Source of the DNA: UMGS1519 sp963621885
Lineage (GTDB): Bacteria; Actinomycetota; Coriobacteriia; Coriobacteriales; Eggerthellaceae
Reading direction: 5' to 3'
NCBI GenBank assembly: GCA_963621885.1
Contig: CAVFFT010000005.1
Location: 1-25,823, forward strand
DNA length: 25,823 nucleotides
Made by a program: the position numbers and the translations under genes
Shown here: in pieces, positions 1 through 7,286 of the stretch
Layout: each line of letters opens with the position of its first letter
Numbering within the stretch: the stretch's first letter is position 1
The notes under the pieces: model-generated
Database searches by the model: none
What the model was told of the DNA's origin: nothing
What the model saw: only the letters and a program-made list of their open reading frames with translations

Positions 1-1370
1 TTGCCGGCGGTTTGGGGAGTCGTGTCGCGGGCCTCAATCGCAAGCGCTGCGAGCATGTGTCCGGTCTCCTCGATACCGTAGCGGCTCGTGTTGACCGAAA
101 CGTCGTAGTTGCGTGCGTCGCCCCAGTCGCGCAGGGTGAAGTAGCGGCAGTGTTCGGAGCGCTCGTGGTCGACGCGCTGGATTTTCGCCTCGGCCGTCGC
201 GGCATCCAGACCTTCGCGCTCCATGACATGGCGCACCTTGTCGTTCATGTTCGCGCGGATGAACAGGTCAAAGCGGTTCGCGTGGTCACGCAGCATGTAA
301 TTCGCGAGGCGTCCAACGATGATGCAGCCACCCTGCGCCGCCAGCCTCTTGATGACGCGTTGTTCCGCATGGTAGAGCTTCTCGACCTGGGGCATGTCCT
401 GCGCGGGCACCGTGCCGGCGTACAAGCGGTAGAAGAAAGCCTTTGTCGCGCTGCTCATGCGCTGCTCGTTGCTCGCAACGTAATCGCTGTCGAAGCCCTC
501 GTCAGTGGCCATGCGGCTGATGATCTCGGCGTCATAGCAGGGCACGCCCAGCTTCTCGGCGATGATCTGGCCGATTCTGCGTCCGCCGCTGCCGTACTCG
601 CGGCTGATAGTGACCACGAAGTTTTCGCTTGGCACATTTGCCTGCACGTGCGAAACCTCGTCCTGCGTGTGGTTGCGCGGGAGAATGGCGTACTCGAAGG
701 CCTTCAGGTGCTTGCTGTAGAGCCCCACGAAAGCGCCGGTGGTGAGCGCGGCGTATACGGTGCCTTCGCGTACGGTCACGAGCGTGCCCCAAAACGCGAG
801 GCAGAGGATTACAGCGGTCACGGCCATCGTGGAGTCGGAAATGACGCGCACGAAAGCGAATTCCTTGCCGGTCGCCTTCGAGAGCTCGCGTGCGAAACCG
901 TCGCCGGCCATCACGCCAACGTGGCTGATGAGCGTGAGATAGGCGCCCATTGCGAGCACCGGCGCGCTGATGAGCATGGTGAGGAGGCATTGCCAATAGA
1001 CGCTCGGGTTGAAATAGGTGAGCAGCCACATGGACAGGTCGACAATGGAGCCGAAGACCGCGCAGAACACGAACTGCTGCACGATGTCGAACCAGTCGCA
1101 TTTGCCGCGCAGGATGATGACCTGCGAAATCGTCAGGAGGCCGTTGAACAGCGCCACCCAGGTGCCGTAGCTCAGCTGCGTGAGCACGAGCGAGAGCGTG
1201 TAGGGAATGACCGAAATGGCCGAGGTGCCGGTGCTTGATTTCGTGAACAGCGCCACACCGAACGAGATGCAGAAGATGCCGAAGAGGCACACCACATAGC
1301 GCAGGAATATCTCACCGCCTGCCATGCCGGCGAATCGGCTGAGCTTCTTTGTCTTCTTTCCCTTTGTCAT
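1..1370 (-). CDS. YczE-like membrane protein fused to cytidylate-kinase-like domain (partial)
   Basis: This minus-strand frame is open from ATG 1370 to the left edge (456 codons visible), so the C-terminus is missing. Residues 20-230 hold several hydrophobic membrane segments and resemble the YczE/YitT-like integral membrane family. From about residue 250 a soluble domain begins with VVTISREYGSGGRRIG, the nucleotide-binding start typical of the cytidylate-kinase-like family; GCIIVGRLANYML and RVDHERSEHCRYF follow as in that family. A GAGG sits about 9 bases before the ATG. The arrangement suggests a membrane-tethered nucleotide or small-molecule kinase, but its substrate cannot be read from the sequence. 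Because kinase-like and membrane parts occur in one continuous frame, this is a real fusion and not two genes. The long plus-strand frame over the same bases is its shadow. Confidence 0.85.
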   Translation of the reverse strand, partial: MTKGKKTKKLSRFAGMAGGEIFLRYVVCLFGIFCISFGVALFTKSSTGTSAISVIPYTLSLVLTQLSYGTWVALFNGLLTISQVIILRGKCDWFDIVQQFVFCAVFGSIVDLSMWLLTYFNPSVYWQCLLTMLISAPVLAMGAYLTLISHVGVMAGDGFARELSKATGKEFAFVRVISDSTMAVTAVILCLAFWGTLVTVREGTVYAALTTGAFVGLYSKHLKAFEYAILPRNHTQDEVSHVQANVPSENFVVTISREYGSGGRRIGQIIAEKLGVPCYDAEIISRMATDEGFDSDYVASNEQRMSSATKAFFYRLYAGTVPAQDMPQVEKLYHAEQRVIKRLAAQGGCIIVGRLANYMLRDHANRFDLFIRANMNDKVRHVMEREGLDAATAEAKIQRVDHERSEHCRYFTLRDWGDARNYDVSVNTSRYGIEETGHMLAALAIEARDTTPQTAG

Positions 1371-1620
1371 CTGCGTAACCTCGTTTGTGCTTTTGCGTGA
1401 AGCGTTGCGTGCGGTTTCGTGCCGTGGCCTGTGCTTTTGCGGGCGTTGCCGCTTGCGCTGTCAGGTGCGATGCCGAACGCGATCTTGCGTGCGCATTCAG
1501 AAGGAAGCCCGGGAGGCTTTCATCCGGAATCTCACGTGCGTTTTCGTGTGGAACCCGGTCATGCTAACACCGCAATGGGGCGAAAATGTGAAAGGGGAAT
1601 GTGAAGCGTGACTGAAGACG

Positions 1621-1661
1621 GCTTGCATCCGCAATTGCGCGCTTGCATCTCGCAGTTGCGC
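1621..1661. repeat. Imperfect tandem repeat, two copies of about 20 bp
   Basis: GCTTGCATCCGCAATTGCGC (1621-1640) is followed directly by a second copy with one inserted T and one substitution (1641-1661). It lies outside any credible gene. Function unknown. Confidence 0.75.
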
Positions 1662-1700
1662 GTTCGGGCGCGCGTACCGCTAACCGCTTATCGTCTTGGT

Positions 1701-1727
1701 GTGTTACGAATCTTGCAATCGTGTTAC
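1701..1727. promoter_or_regulatory. GTGTTAC direct repeats upstream of cbiM
   Basis: Two identical GTGTTAC heptamers start at 1701 and 1721, about two helical turns apart, roughly 100 bp before cbiM. ACGA and TCGT also form a loose inverted repeat between them. The spacing would suit a dimeric metal-responsive regulator, but it does not match the classical NikR operator, so this is only a candidate operator. Confidence 0.3.
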
Positions 1728-1771
1728 CATCCATCCGAAAGGCGCAGGGTATCCCTGACAAGGCCGCGCAT

Positions 1772-1794
1772 AGCGGCGTTGCCCATGCGCCGCT
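1772..1794 (+). promoter_or_regulatory. Leader hairpin before cbiM
   Basis: AGCGGCG (1772-1778) can pair with CGCCGCT (1788-1794) around a 9-base loop. It is 31 bases upstream of the cbiM start and would lie in the mRNA leader. No T-tract follows, so it is not a simple terminator. Confidence 0.35.
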
Positions 1795-1825
1795 GCTTGC
1801 CGCGAAGTCGTTCAAAGGAAGAGAT

Positions 1826-2836
1826 ATGCATATTCCCGAAAACTACCTCAGCCCGCAAACGTGTGGCGTATTTGGCCTGGTCATGGTGCCTATCTGGGCG
1901 CATGCGATTCGTAAAGTGCGCGAGACCGTCCCGCGTGAGAAGATGCCCCTGCTGGGCGTCGCGGCGGCGTTCTGCTTTCTCGCGATGATGTTCAACATTC
2001 CGCTGCCAGGCGGTACGACCGGTCATGCGGTCTGCGGCACGCTTGTCGCCATCTTGTTCGGGCCCTGGGCGGCCTGCATCGCCGTTTCCATCGCCCTCTT
2101 CATTCAGGCGGTTTTCTTCGGCGACGGCGGCATTCTGGCGCTCGGCGCGAACTGCTTCAACATTGCTTTCATCCTGCCGATGGTTGGCTACGGCGTGTAT
2201 TCGCTGGTCAAAGGGAAGTCGGCAACGCTCGGGCGCGAGCTGCTCGCGGCGGGCATCGGCTCGTATGTCGCTATCAACGCGGCAGCCTTTTTCACGGCGG
2301 TCGAGTTTGGCGTGCAGCCGCTGCTTTTCACGGACGGAGCGGGCAATGCCCTGTACTGCCCGTACCCGCTCTGGGTTTCCATCCCCGCGATGATGATCGG
2401 CCATCTCACGGTGTTTGGCGCTGCCGAGGTCGTGTTCACGGTGGGCATTCTTGCGTTCGTGCGCAAGACCGCTCCTTCTTTCGGTCTTCAGCAGGCGAAC
2501 GATAGCGCGCGGGGCGCAAAGGCCTTCGCGTCGGTGTTTGTGCTGCTCGCCGTGCTTGCATGCGCGACGCCGCTTGGACTCCTTGCGGAAGGCGACGCCT
2601 GGGGCGAATGGGGAACCGAGGATCTTGCGGAAATGGTGGGTTACACGCCCGTGGGCCTTTCCGACGGCTGGGAATGGACGGCGCTCATGCCGGATTATTC
2701 CTTGGGCGGTTTGCCTGATGTCGCGGCGTATTTGCTGAGCGCGGTTATCGGCATCGCGCTGTTGGTGATACTTTTCAGGCTCATTGCCTCGACCATGAAA
2801 CCGACCGTTGACTTTGATGAGAGAATGGCGGGGTAA
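1826..2836 (+). CDS. cbiM: CbiM/NikM substrate-binding permease with fused CbiN-like C-terminus (Ni/Co ECF transporter)
   Basis: 336 residues. This is the membrane S-component that binds Ni2+ or Co2+ in a group I energy-coupling-factor importer. The N-terminus MHIPENYLSP carries the conserved His2, and His67 lies in GGTTGHAVCGT; both are known metal ligands of the family. The hallmark FFGDGGILALGANCFN follows. The C-terminal third (LSDGWEWTALMPDY, then a transmembrane helix and a cytoplasmic tail) resembles the PDGLE/CbiN part that is often a separate gene, and no separate cbiN follows. The start at 1826 is chosen because AAAGGAAGAG lies just before it and because the family begins with MHI; an upstream in-frame extension is not credible. 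Cobalt and nickel cannot be told apart from sequence alone. Confidence 0.93.
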   Translation: MHIPENYLSPQTCGVFGLVMVPIWAHAIRKVRETVPREKMPLLGVAAAFCFLAMMFNIPLPGGTTGHAVCGTLVAILFGPWAACIAVSIALFIQAVFFGDGGILALGANCFNIAFILPMVGYGVYSLVKGKSATLGRELLAAGIGSYVAINAAAFFTAVEFGVQPLLFTDGAGNALYCPYPLWVSIPAMMIGHLTVFGAAEVVFTVGILAFVRKTAPSFGLQQANDSARGAKAFASVFVLLAVLACATPLGLLAEGDAWGEWGTEDLAEMVGYTPVGLSDGWEWTALMPDYSLGGLPDVAAYLLSAVIGIALLVILFRLIASTMKPTVDFDERMAG

Positions 2837-2839
2837 TTT

Positions 2840-2876
2840 CGGGAATCGCCGCTGTGCGGCTGTCCCGTTGTACAAC
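2840..2876 (+). other. Nested hairpin and palindrome between cbiM and cbiQ
   Basis: CGGGA/TCCCG (2840-2844, 2863-2867) encloses GCCGC/GCGGC (2848-2852, 2856-2860), and the perfect palindrome GTTGTACAAC (2867-2876) follows. No T-tract is present. It could be an mRNA processing or stability element that sets cbiM apart from cbiQ-cbiO; this is inference. Confidence 0.45.
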
Positions 2877-2977
2877 CGTCCTGCTGCGCGAGCGCTTGCT
2901 GAGTGCACATGAGCGGGACGTTTGACGGGAACGGGCCGCACAACGGAAACGGACGAAGGAGAGCGCGAAAGAGGGAA

Positions 2978-3859
2978 ATGGCCGAGACGCGCACCAACAT
3001 ACCCAGAGCGCATGTCGCGACCGCCGCGCATGCCGTGCACGCCGCGAACGACGCGCACGCCGACATCCCGGCGTGGCTTCTCGAGAGCGAGAACTACGAG
3101 CCGCAGCGCGACCGCGATGGCTTCATTGGGAAGAGCCTGCTTTCCCTTACCGGCGTGCTTGCCCATTTTCGCCTGGACGATGGAGCGGAGGGCCGCTTTT
3201 CTCCTTCGGCGCCAGCCAAGATTCTTTTCGGCTTCGCGTTCATTCTGCTGACTTCGCTTTCCGCCAACTACTTTTTCGTGCTCTTCATGCTCGCCTTGCT
3301 GCTCGTGCGCATATGCTTCATCCGCGGCGAGGCCTTGCGTCGCATTGCGGCGGTCGCGGGACTTGCGGCGCTTATGAGCTTCGTGCTTATGCTTCCCGCG
3401 GTGTTCATCGGGCAATCGCAATCGGCGGTGCTGGTGGCAAGCAAGGTGCTCGTGTCGGTGGGCACGGCGCTCACCGTGGCGCTGACTACGCCGTTTAACC
3501 AGCTCACCGGGGCGCTTCGCACTTTCCATGTGCCGAACATTTTTGTCTTCACCATCGATCTGGCCCTGAAGAACATCGTGCGTTTGGGAAGGATCGCGAC
3601 TGAGGTTCTTACTGCTTTGCGCCTGCGGAGTGTGGGTCGCAACACCGACAAGGGGACGTCCCTTGGTGGCGTGGGCGGTGTCGTGTTTCTGAAGTCGACC
3701 GATGCGGCGACCGCGACCTACGAGGCGATGCGCTGTCGGGGCTTCGAGGGAGAATACGCCATGCCGCGTGAGCGACAATGGCGCGCCATCGACCTCGCGT
3801 GGGCGGCGGCGCTTGTTCTTATCATTTGCGTTTTCGTTTACCTGCAGGGGGCGATGTGA
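2978..3859 (+). CDS. cbiQ: CbiQ/EcfT energy-coupling transmembrane protein
   Basis: About 293 residues. This is the T-component that couples the metal-binding CbiM to the ATPase. After a hydrophilic N-terminus of roughly 65 residues come hydrophobic membrane segments, a long cytoplasmic stretch (LTGALRTFHVPNIFVFTIDL, then LALKNIVRLGRI), and the coupling motif AMRCRGFEGEYAM, which matches the AMxARGF-type signature through which EcfT proteins contact the ATPase. A final membrane helix ends the protein. The start is uncertain: ATG 2978 has GAGGG very close before it, while in-frame GTG 2903 and ATG 2909 lie upstream in sequence rich in rare arginine codons, which argues against them. The stop overlaps the cbiO start by one base (TGATG), so the two are translationally coupled. 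Confidence 0.88.
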   Translation: MAETRTNIPRAHVATAAHAVHAANDAHADIPAWLLESENYEPQRDRDGFIGKSLLSLTGVLAHFRLDDGAEGRFSPSAPAKILFGFAFILLTSLSANYFFVLFMLALLLVRICFIRGEALRRIAAVAGLAALMSFVLMLPAVFIGQSQSAVLVASKVLVSVGTALTVALTTPFNQLTGALRTFHVPNIFVFTIDLALKNIVRLGRIATEVLTALRLRSVGRNTDKGTSLGGVGGVVFLKSTDAATATYEAMRCRGFEGEYAMPRERQWRAIDLAWAAALVLIICVFVYLQGAM

Positions 3860-4845
3860 TGGTCTATATACACCGGCATGGCGATGGGGAACGCCCTCAT
3901 GTCCATAGCGGCATGCCGCAGCCGCACACGCATGACGAGATGCCGCAGCCAAGCGGGGAAGTGGCAGGTCACGCGCATGAACCGCTGGTTGAAGTGGGCG
4001 CGGCGACGGATATCGATGCTGCTTCTGGCCATGCCCATGCGACCTCGGACTACATGCACGCGATTTTGGACCACGCGCATCCCGACGCGCCCGCGGCAGA
4101 CGTGGCGCATCCTGCTGGCCTGCATCACCCGCATGACGGCAACGACGCAAAGCCGCTCATCCGCTTCGATGACTTCTGCTTCGCCTACGAGGACATGGCG
4201 GTGCTGCGACATATCGATCTCTCCATTGACGCTGGCGATTCGGTCGTGCTCATGGGCTATAACGGCTCGGGCAAGTCGACGCTGCTGAAGGCGATTGTCG
4301 GTCTCGTGTTTCCCCAGCAAGGCGCCTACTACTTTGATGGGGAGCGGGTCGATGCCCAGCGCATGAAGGACCCGCTGTTTGCCAAGCGCCTTCATCAGCG
4401 GGTGGGTTTCGTGTTCCAGGATAGCGATGCCCAGCTGTTCTGCTCGGATGTGGAAAGCGAGATTGCGTTCGGGCCGCGTCAGATGGGACTTTCCGAAGAA
4501 GAGGTCGCGCGGCGCGTGAACGATGCTTGCCGCCTGCTTGATATCGATAAGCTGCGGAAACGGGCGCCGTACCATCTTTCGGGTGGCGAGAAGAAGAAGG
4601 TCGCCATTGCCTGCGTGTTAAGCATGAACCCCGATGTGTACTGCTTCGACGAGCCGCTGAACGGGCTCGATATCAAGACGCGCGATTGGCTTTACGGTTT
4701 CCTGCGGACGCTGAAGGCGTCGGGCAAGACGCTCATTGTGAGCACGCATGACCAGTCGCTCGCCGACGCGCTGGCGGACTACTTCGTGTACATGGGTGAA
4801 CAGCACGAGTATTCCGACATGCCCCACGTGCACATTAATAGGTAG
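3859..4845 (+). CDS. cbiO: CbiO/EcfA ATPase of Ni/Co ECF transporter with His-rich N-terminus
   Basis: 328 residues. Residues about 101-320 form an ABC ATPase: Walker A GYNGSGKST (133-141), Q-loop VFQDSDAQ, signature LSGGEKKKVAIA, Walker B VYCFDEPLNGLD and switch histidine STHDQ. It powers the CbiM-CbiQ importer. The first 92 residues are unusual: they hold 17 histidines, many in HxH pairs (HRH, HVH, HTH, HAH repeated, HHPH), and the extreme C-terminus adds HEY and PHVH. Normal CbiO proteins lack this, so it probably binds or buffers the imported metal at the cytoplasmic face; that role is inference. ATG 3859 overlaps the cbiQ stop, with GGGGG before it; GTG 3856 is an in-frame alternative. 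Confidence 0.93.
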   Translation: MVYIHRHGDGERPHVHSGMPQPHTHDEMPQPSGEVAGHAHEPLVEVGAATDIDAASGHAHATSDYMHAILDHAHPDAPAADVAHPAGLHHPHDGNDAKPLIRFDDFCFAYEDMAVLRHIDLSIDAGDSVVLMGYNGSGKSTLLKAIVGLVFPQQGAYYFDGERVDAQRMKDPLFAKRLHQRVGFVFQDSDAQLFCSDVESEIAFGPRQMGLSEEEVARRVNDACRLLDIDKLRKRAPYHLSGGEKKKVAIACVLSMNPDVYCFDEPLNGLDIKTRDWLYGFLRTLKASGKTLIVSTHDQSLADALADYFVYMGEQHEYSDMPHVHINR

Positions 4846-4876
4846 ACATTCATAGGTAGCGCGTCCTTCGCGCATC

Positions 4877-4910
4877 GGGGAGCGAGCGGGCTATTCCGTT
4901 CCCCTTGTCG
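4877..4910 (+). terminator. Possible terminator after cbiO
   Basis: GGGGAGCG (4877-4884) can pair with CGTTCCCC (4897-4904), with one G-U pair and a 12-base loop, followed by TTGTCG. The weak T-run makes it doubtful. Confidence 0.3.
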
Positions 4911-4965
4911 TGCGGCATAATAGGGGCAATCATCAAAAACATTACGAATGCCAAGGAGATGCGCT

Positions 4966-5757
4966 GTGAGCTATCTTGTCGTGTTGGGCGTAAGCCTTTT
5001 GTTCTGTGCTGTCGGATTCCTCATGTACATCTACTTCTTCTCGCTGGGATACGGCCTCTCGATTGCGGCTATCGGCATCGCGCTTGAGATTATGTTTTGG
5101 GACCAGATGGGCGTCGCGGAGCTGCTCGCATGTGCCATGTTCGTGATATATGGGTTCCGGCTTTCCGGCTATCTGCTTGTTCGTGAGCTGAAGAGCGCGA
5201 GCTATCGCAAGGTGCTTTCTCCTGAAATGGACCGCAGCGCCAATATGAGCATGGGGCCCAAGCTTGCCATCTGGATCGCGTGCGGCCTGCTGTATACGCT
5301 CGAGACCATTCCGGTGCTGTGTCGCCTGCAGAACGGCGTTCCGGCCGATGCGTTCCTGTATGTGGGACTGATTGTGATGGTCTTTGGGCTTGTCTTCGAG
5401 TCGACCGCCGACGCGCAGAAGTCGGCGGCCAAGAAACGCAATGCGTATCGCTTTGTCGATACGGGCTTGTACCGCTTTGTGCGCTGCCCGAATTATCTGG
5501 GCGAAATGACCTTCTGGCTTGGTGTGCTCATCACGGGCTTGTCGGCGCTGGAAGGCCCGCTGCAATGGGGAGCGGCCCTGCTCGGTTTCGCGCTTATCGT
5601 CTTCATCATGTTCAGCGGAGCGCGGCGACTCGAGATTCGCCAGGACAAGAACTACGGCGACGATCCGGAATACCAGGAGTATTGCAAGAGCGTGCCCATT
5701 CTTCTGCCTTTTGTGCCGCTCTATAGCGTGAAGAAGTACGGCTTCTTGCGAGCGTAA
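4966..5757 (+). CDS. DUF1295/steroid-5-alpha-reductase-like membrane protein
   Basis: 263 residues, mostly hydrophobic with about six or seven membrane segments. The signature TGLYRFVRCPNYLGEMTFW matches the conserved GLWRYxRHPNYxGE region of the DUF1295 and isoprenylcysteine-methyltransferase/steroid-reductase-like superfamily, with Cys where the usual His stands. The preceding FESTADAQKSAAKK is the partner motif that normally contacts an NADPH or SAM cofactor. The GTG at 4966 is chosen because AAGGAG lies 7 bases upstream; the in-frame ATG at 4948 lies upstream of that site. The substrate is unknown; a lipid or steroid-like reductase or a methyltransferase is possible. The following small gene starts 16 bases after its stop and is probably co-transcribed. 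Confidence 0.75.
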   Translation: MSYLVVLGVSLLFCAVGFLMYIYFFSLGYGLSIAAIGIALEIMFWDQMGVAELLACAMFVIYGFRLSGYLLVRELKSASYRKVLSPEMDRSANMSMGPKLAIWIACGLLYTLETIPVLCRLQNGVPADAFLYVGLIVMVFGLVFESTADAQKSAAKKRNAYRFVDTGLYRFVRCPNYLGEMTFWLGVLITGLSALEGPLQWGAALLGFALIVFIMFSGARRLEIRQDKNYGDDPEYQEYCKSVPILLPFVPLYSVKKYGFLRA

Positions 5758-5773
5758 GTTAAAGGAGATACAG

Positions 5774-6001
5774 ATGCAGAAAGCATCCAAAGCATATGCT
5801 GTTTCGTCCGTAGATGGCGTGAGCCATTCTGCTGCGGGGAACGGCAATTGCTATTCAAGTGTGCGGGATGAGACGAATTATCTTGCGCGGCGTCGTGAGA
5901 CTTTGGCGCGCCTGTCGGAATTGCCAGCCATTCCGGTGAGTGAAAAGGCTCTTTCAACTGCGGAGATTCTTCGGCAGATTCGCGAGGAGGAGGCTCGATG
6001 A
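5774..6001 (+). CDS. Small protein, possible VapB-like antitoxin
   Basis: 75 residues with a good ribosome-binding site (AAAGGAG, 7 bases before ATG). The N-terminal half is low in complexity and rich in Ser, Ala and Gly. The C-terminal half is charged and helical (LARRRETLARLSELPAIPV, then STAEILRQIREEEAR) and resembles toxin-binding tails of VapB-type antitoxins. Its stop overlaps a downstream ATG by four bases (ATGA), as in antitoxin-toxin pairs, but that frame stops after 12 codons. The family match is weak and read by eye; it could simply be an uncharacterised short protein co-transcribed with the upstream membrane enzyme. Confidence 0.5.
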   Translation: MQKASKAYAVSSVDGVSHSAAGNGNCYSSVRDETNYLARRRETLARLSELPAIPVSEKALSTAEILRQIREEEAR

Positions 6002-6036
6002 TTGTGTCAAACTCCGTGCGCAATCTTACGCGCTAA
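5998..6036 (+). pseudogene. Possible truncated PIN-toxin start (12 codons)
   Basis: ATG 5998 overlaps the antitoxin-like stop as ATGA and has GAGGAGG just upstream, so it should be translated. It reads MIVSNSVRNLTR and stops. VapC/PIN toxins commonly begin MIV(V/L)DxSV, so this may be what is left of a toxin gene. Nothing toxin-like continues in any frame downstream. Speculative. Confidence 0.25.
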
Positions 6037-6315
6037 ACCAATAATTCCTGGTCAACGCCTTAGGAACCGTTTGCGCGTGTCCCTAAATGCGTCTCTGAAT
6101 AGTGCTCGTGCGCGGTTCCAAATACCGCTCCAACGTAATAAAGTCAATTCAAAATCGCCATGTCAAGCGTACGCAAACTGAAGGTTATAGAGACGCAAAT
6201 AGACAGACATGGTTGGGCAAATTCAATCTGATGGCGCCTTCGCGCCAATCATTGCGGCCTAGACTCCTGCGTGATGTCAAAGGACATCCATATTCCGAAG
6301 GGAGAAAGGTTAGTA
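6002..6315. other. Intergenic region upstream of pstS
   Basis: Apart from the 12-codon stub at its left end, no gene is seen. It must carry the pst promoter. Visible: a 5-bp inverted repeat GCGGT/ACCGC (6112-6128), two ACGCAAA copies starting 22 bp apart (6171 and 6193), a spacing that would fit Pho-box-like repeats of 11 bp, and a hairpin TGGCGC-CTTC-GCGCCA (6232-6247) in the likely leader. No canonical PhoB/PhoP box was recognised. Confidence 0.5.
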
Positions 6316-7275
6316 ATGGAGAATGTAGCACGAAGGACTATGCTGAGGACGTTTGGAGCCGCCGCGGCTGCTGTCGCGATTGTTGCGGCCATGTGCCTCG
6401 CGGGTTGCGGTTCGTCGAGCAGCACCAGCAGCAGCGCAACGGAGAGCGCTGCCACCGAAAGCACCGCGACTACGGCTTCCGGCACCGTCACCGCCGCTGG
6501 TTCGACGGCCCTCCAGCCGCTCGTTGAGGCTGCTGCCGAAGAGTACGCAAGCGTTCAGCCTGACGTGACCGTCACGGTTCAGGGCGGTGGCTCTGGCCAG
6601 GGCATTAGCCAGATTGTCGAAGGCACCGTGCAGATTGGCAACTCCGACGTTTTCGCTGAAGAGAAGCTCGACAACGCTGAAGACGCTGCCAAGCTTACCG
6701 ACAACAAGGTGTGCGTCGTGGGCATGGGCCCGGTCGTTAACTCCGATGTCACGGTCGACAACCTGACGATGGAGCAGCTCAAGGGCATCTTCACCGGCAA
6801 GATCACCAACTGGAGCGAAGTTGGTGGCGCTGACGAGGAGATCGTCGTGATCAACCGCGCCGCTGGTTCTGGTACCCGCGCAACCTTCGAGAGCGCTGTC
6901 CTCGGTGACGAAGAGGCACCTGCCGACTTCACCCCGCAGGAGCAGGATTCCTCGGGTTCCGCTCAGAAGATGGTCGCTTCCACCCCGGGCGCCATTTCCT
7001 ACCTCGCATTCTCTTACTTCGATGACTCCGTCAAGGCTCTCTCTGTCGACGACGTCGAGCCGACCGCTGAGAACGTTGAGTCTGGCGACTGGAAGATCTG
7101 GGCTTACGAGCACATGTACACCGCTGCCGATGCTGACGATGCCACCCAGGCATTCATCGACTACATGCTCTCTGACGACGTTCAGAACTCCCTCATCGAG
7201 GAGCAGGGTTACATCTCCATCAGCGATATGAAGGTGGAGCGTGACGCTGAGGGCAACGAAACGGCTGTGAAATAA
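6316..7275 (+). CDS. pstS: Phosphate ABC transporter substrate-binding lipoprotein PstS
   Basis: 319 residues. It captures phosphate outside the membrane and delivers it to PstCA. The N-terminus is a lipoprotein signal with RRTMLR at residues 6-11, a hydrophobic run, and the lipobox LAGC with Cys31; a Ser/Thr/Ala-rich linker follows. The mature domain shows the PstS hallmarks: VTAAGSTALQPLVEAAAEEY, VQGGGSGQGISQIVEGTVQIGNSD, NRAAGSGTRATFES (phosphate-binding Ser/Gly/Arg loop) and a C-terminal VQNSLIEEQGYI. ATG 6316 is chosen because GGGAGAAAGG precedes it and it begins the signal peptide; in-frame GTG 6271 and ATG 6274 upstream add only non-signal residues. Codon choice is skewed to preferred codons, as expected for a highly expressed protein. 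Confidence 0.96.
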   Translation: MENVARRTMLRTFGAAAAAVAIVAAMCLAGCGSSSSTSSSATESAATESTATTASGTVTAAGSTALQPLVEAAAEEYASVQPDVTVTVQGGGSGQGISQIVEGTVQIGNSDVFAEEKLDNAEDAAKLTDNKVCVVGMGPVVNSDVTVDNLTMEQLKGIFTGKITNWSEVGGADEEIVVINRAAGSGTRATFESAVLGDEEAPADFTPQEQDSSGSAQKMVASTPGAISYLAFSYFDDSVKALSVDDVEPTAENVESGDWKIWAYEHMYTAADADDATQAFIDYMLSDDVQNSLIEEQGYISISDMKVERDAEGNETAVK

Positions 7276-7286
7276 GGATGGCTCGA

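Larger units (their letters stand above)
1371..1825. other. 455-bp intergenic region between divergent genes
   Basis: No convincing gene is seen here; short frames on both strands lack ribosome-binding sites and have no recognisable product. It must hold the promoters of the kinase fusion (minus) and of cbiM (plus). Visible structure: TGTGCTTTTGCG occurs twice in 1386-1441; a 20-bp imperfect tandem repeat lies at 1621-1661; two GTGTTAC copies start 20 bp apart at 1701 and 1721; and a 7-bp hairpin AGCGGCG/CGCCGCT lies at 1772-1794. No B12-box consensus and no clear NiCo riboswitch core was found by eye. Confidence 0.6.

Noticed and set aside
12..1238. 408-codon plus-strand frame
   Set aside because: It is the complement of the membrane/kinase fusion, which shows real family motifs on the minus strand; the plus frame has none.
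1371..1825. Cobalamin or NiCo riboswitch before cbiM
   Set aside because: No B12-box sequence or clear four-way junction core could be found by eye; only a simple hairpin is present.
1724..4150. 808-codon minus-strand frame
   Set aside because: It lies antisense to cbiM, cbiQ and cbiO, is rich in Arg and His as typical of GC-biased shadow frames, and has no family motif.
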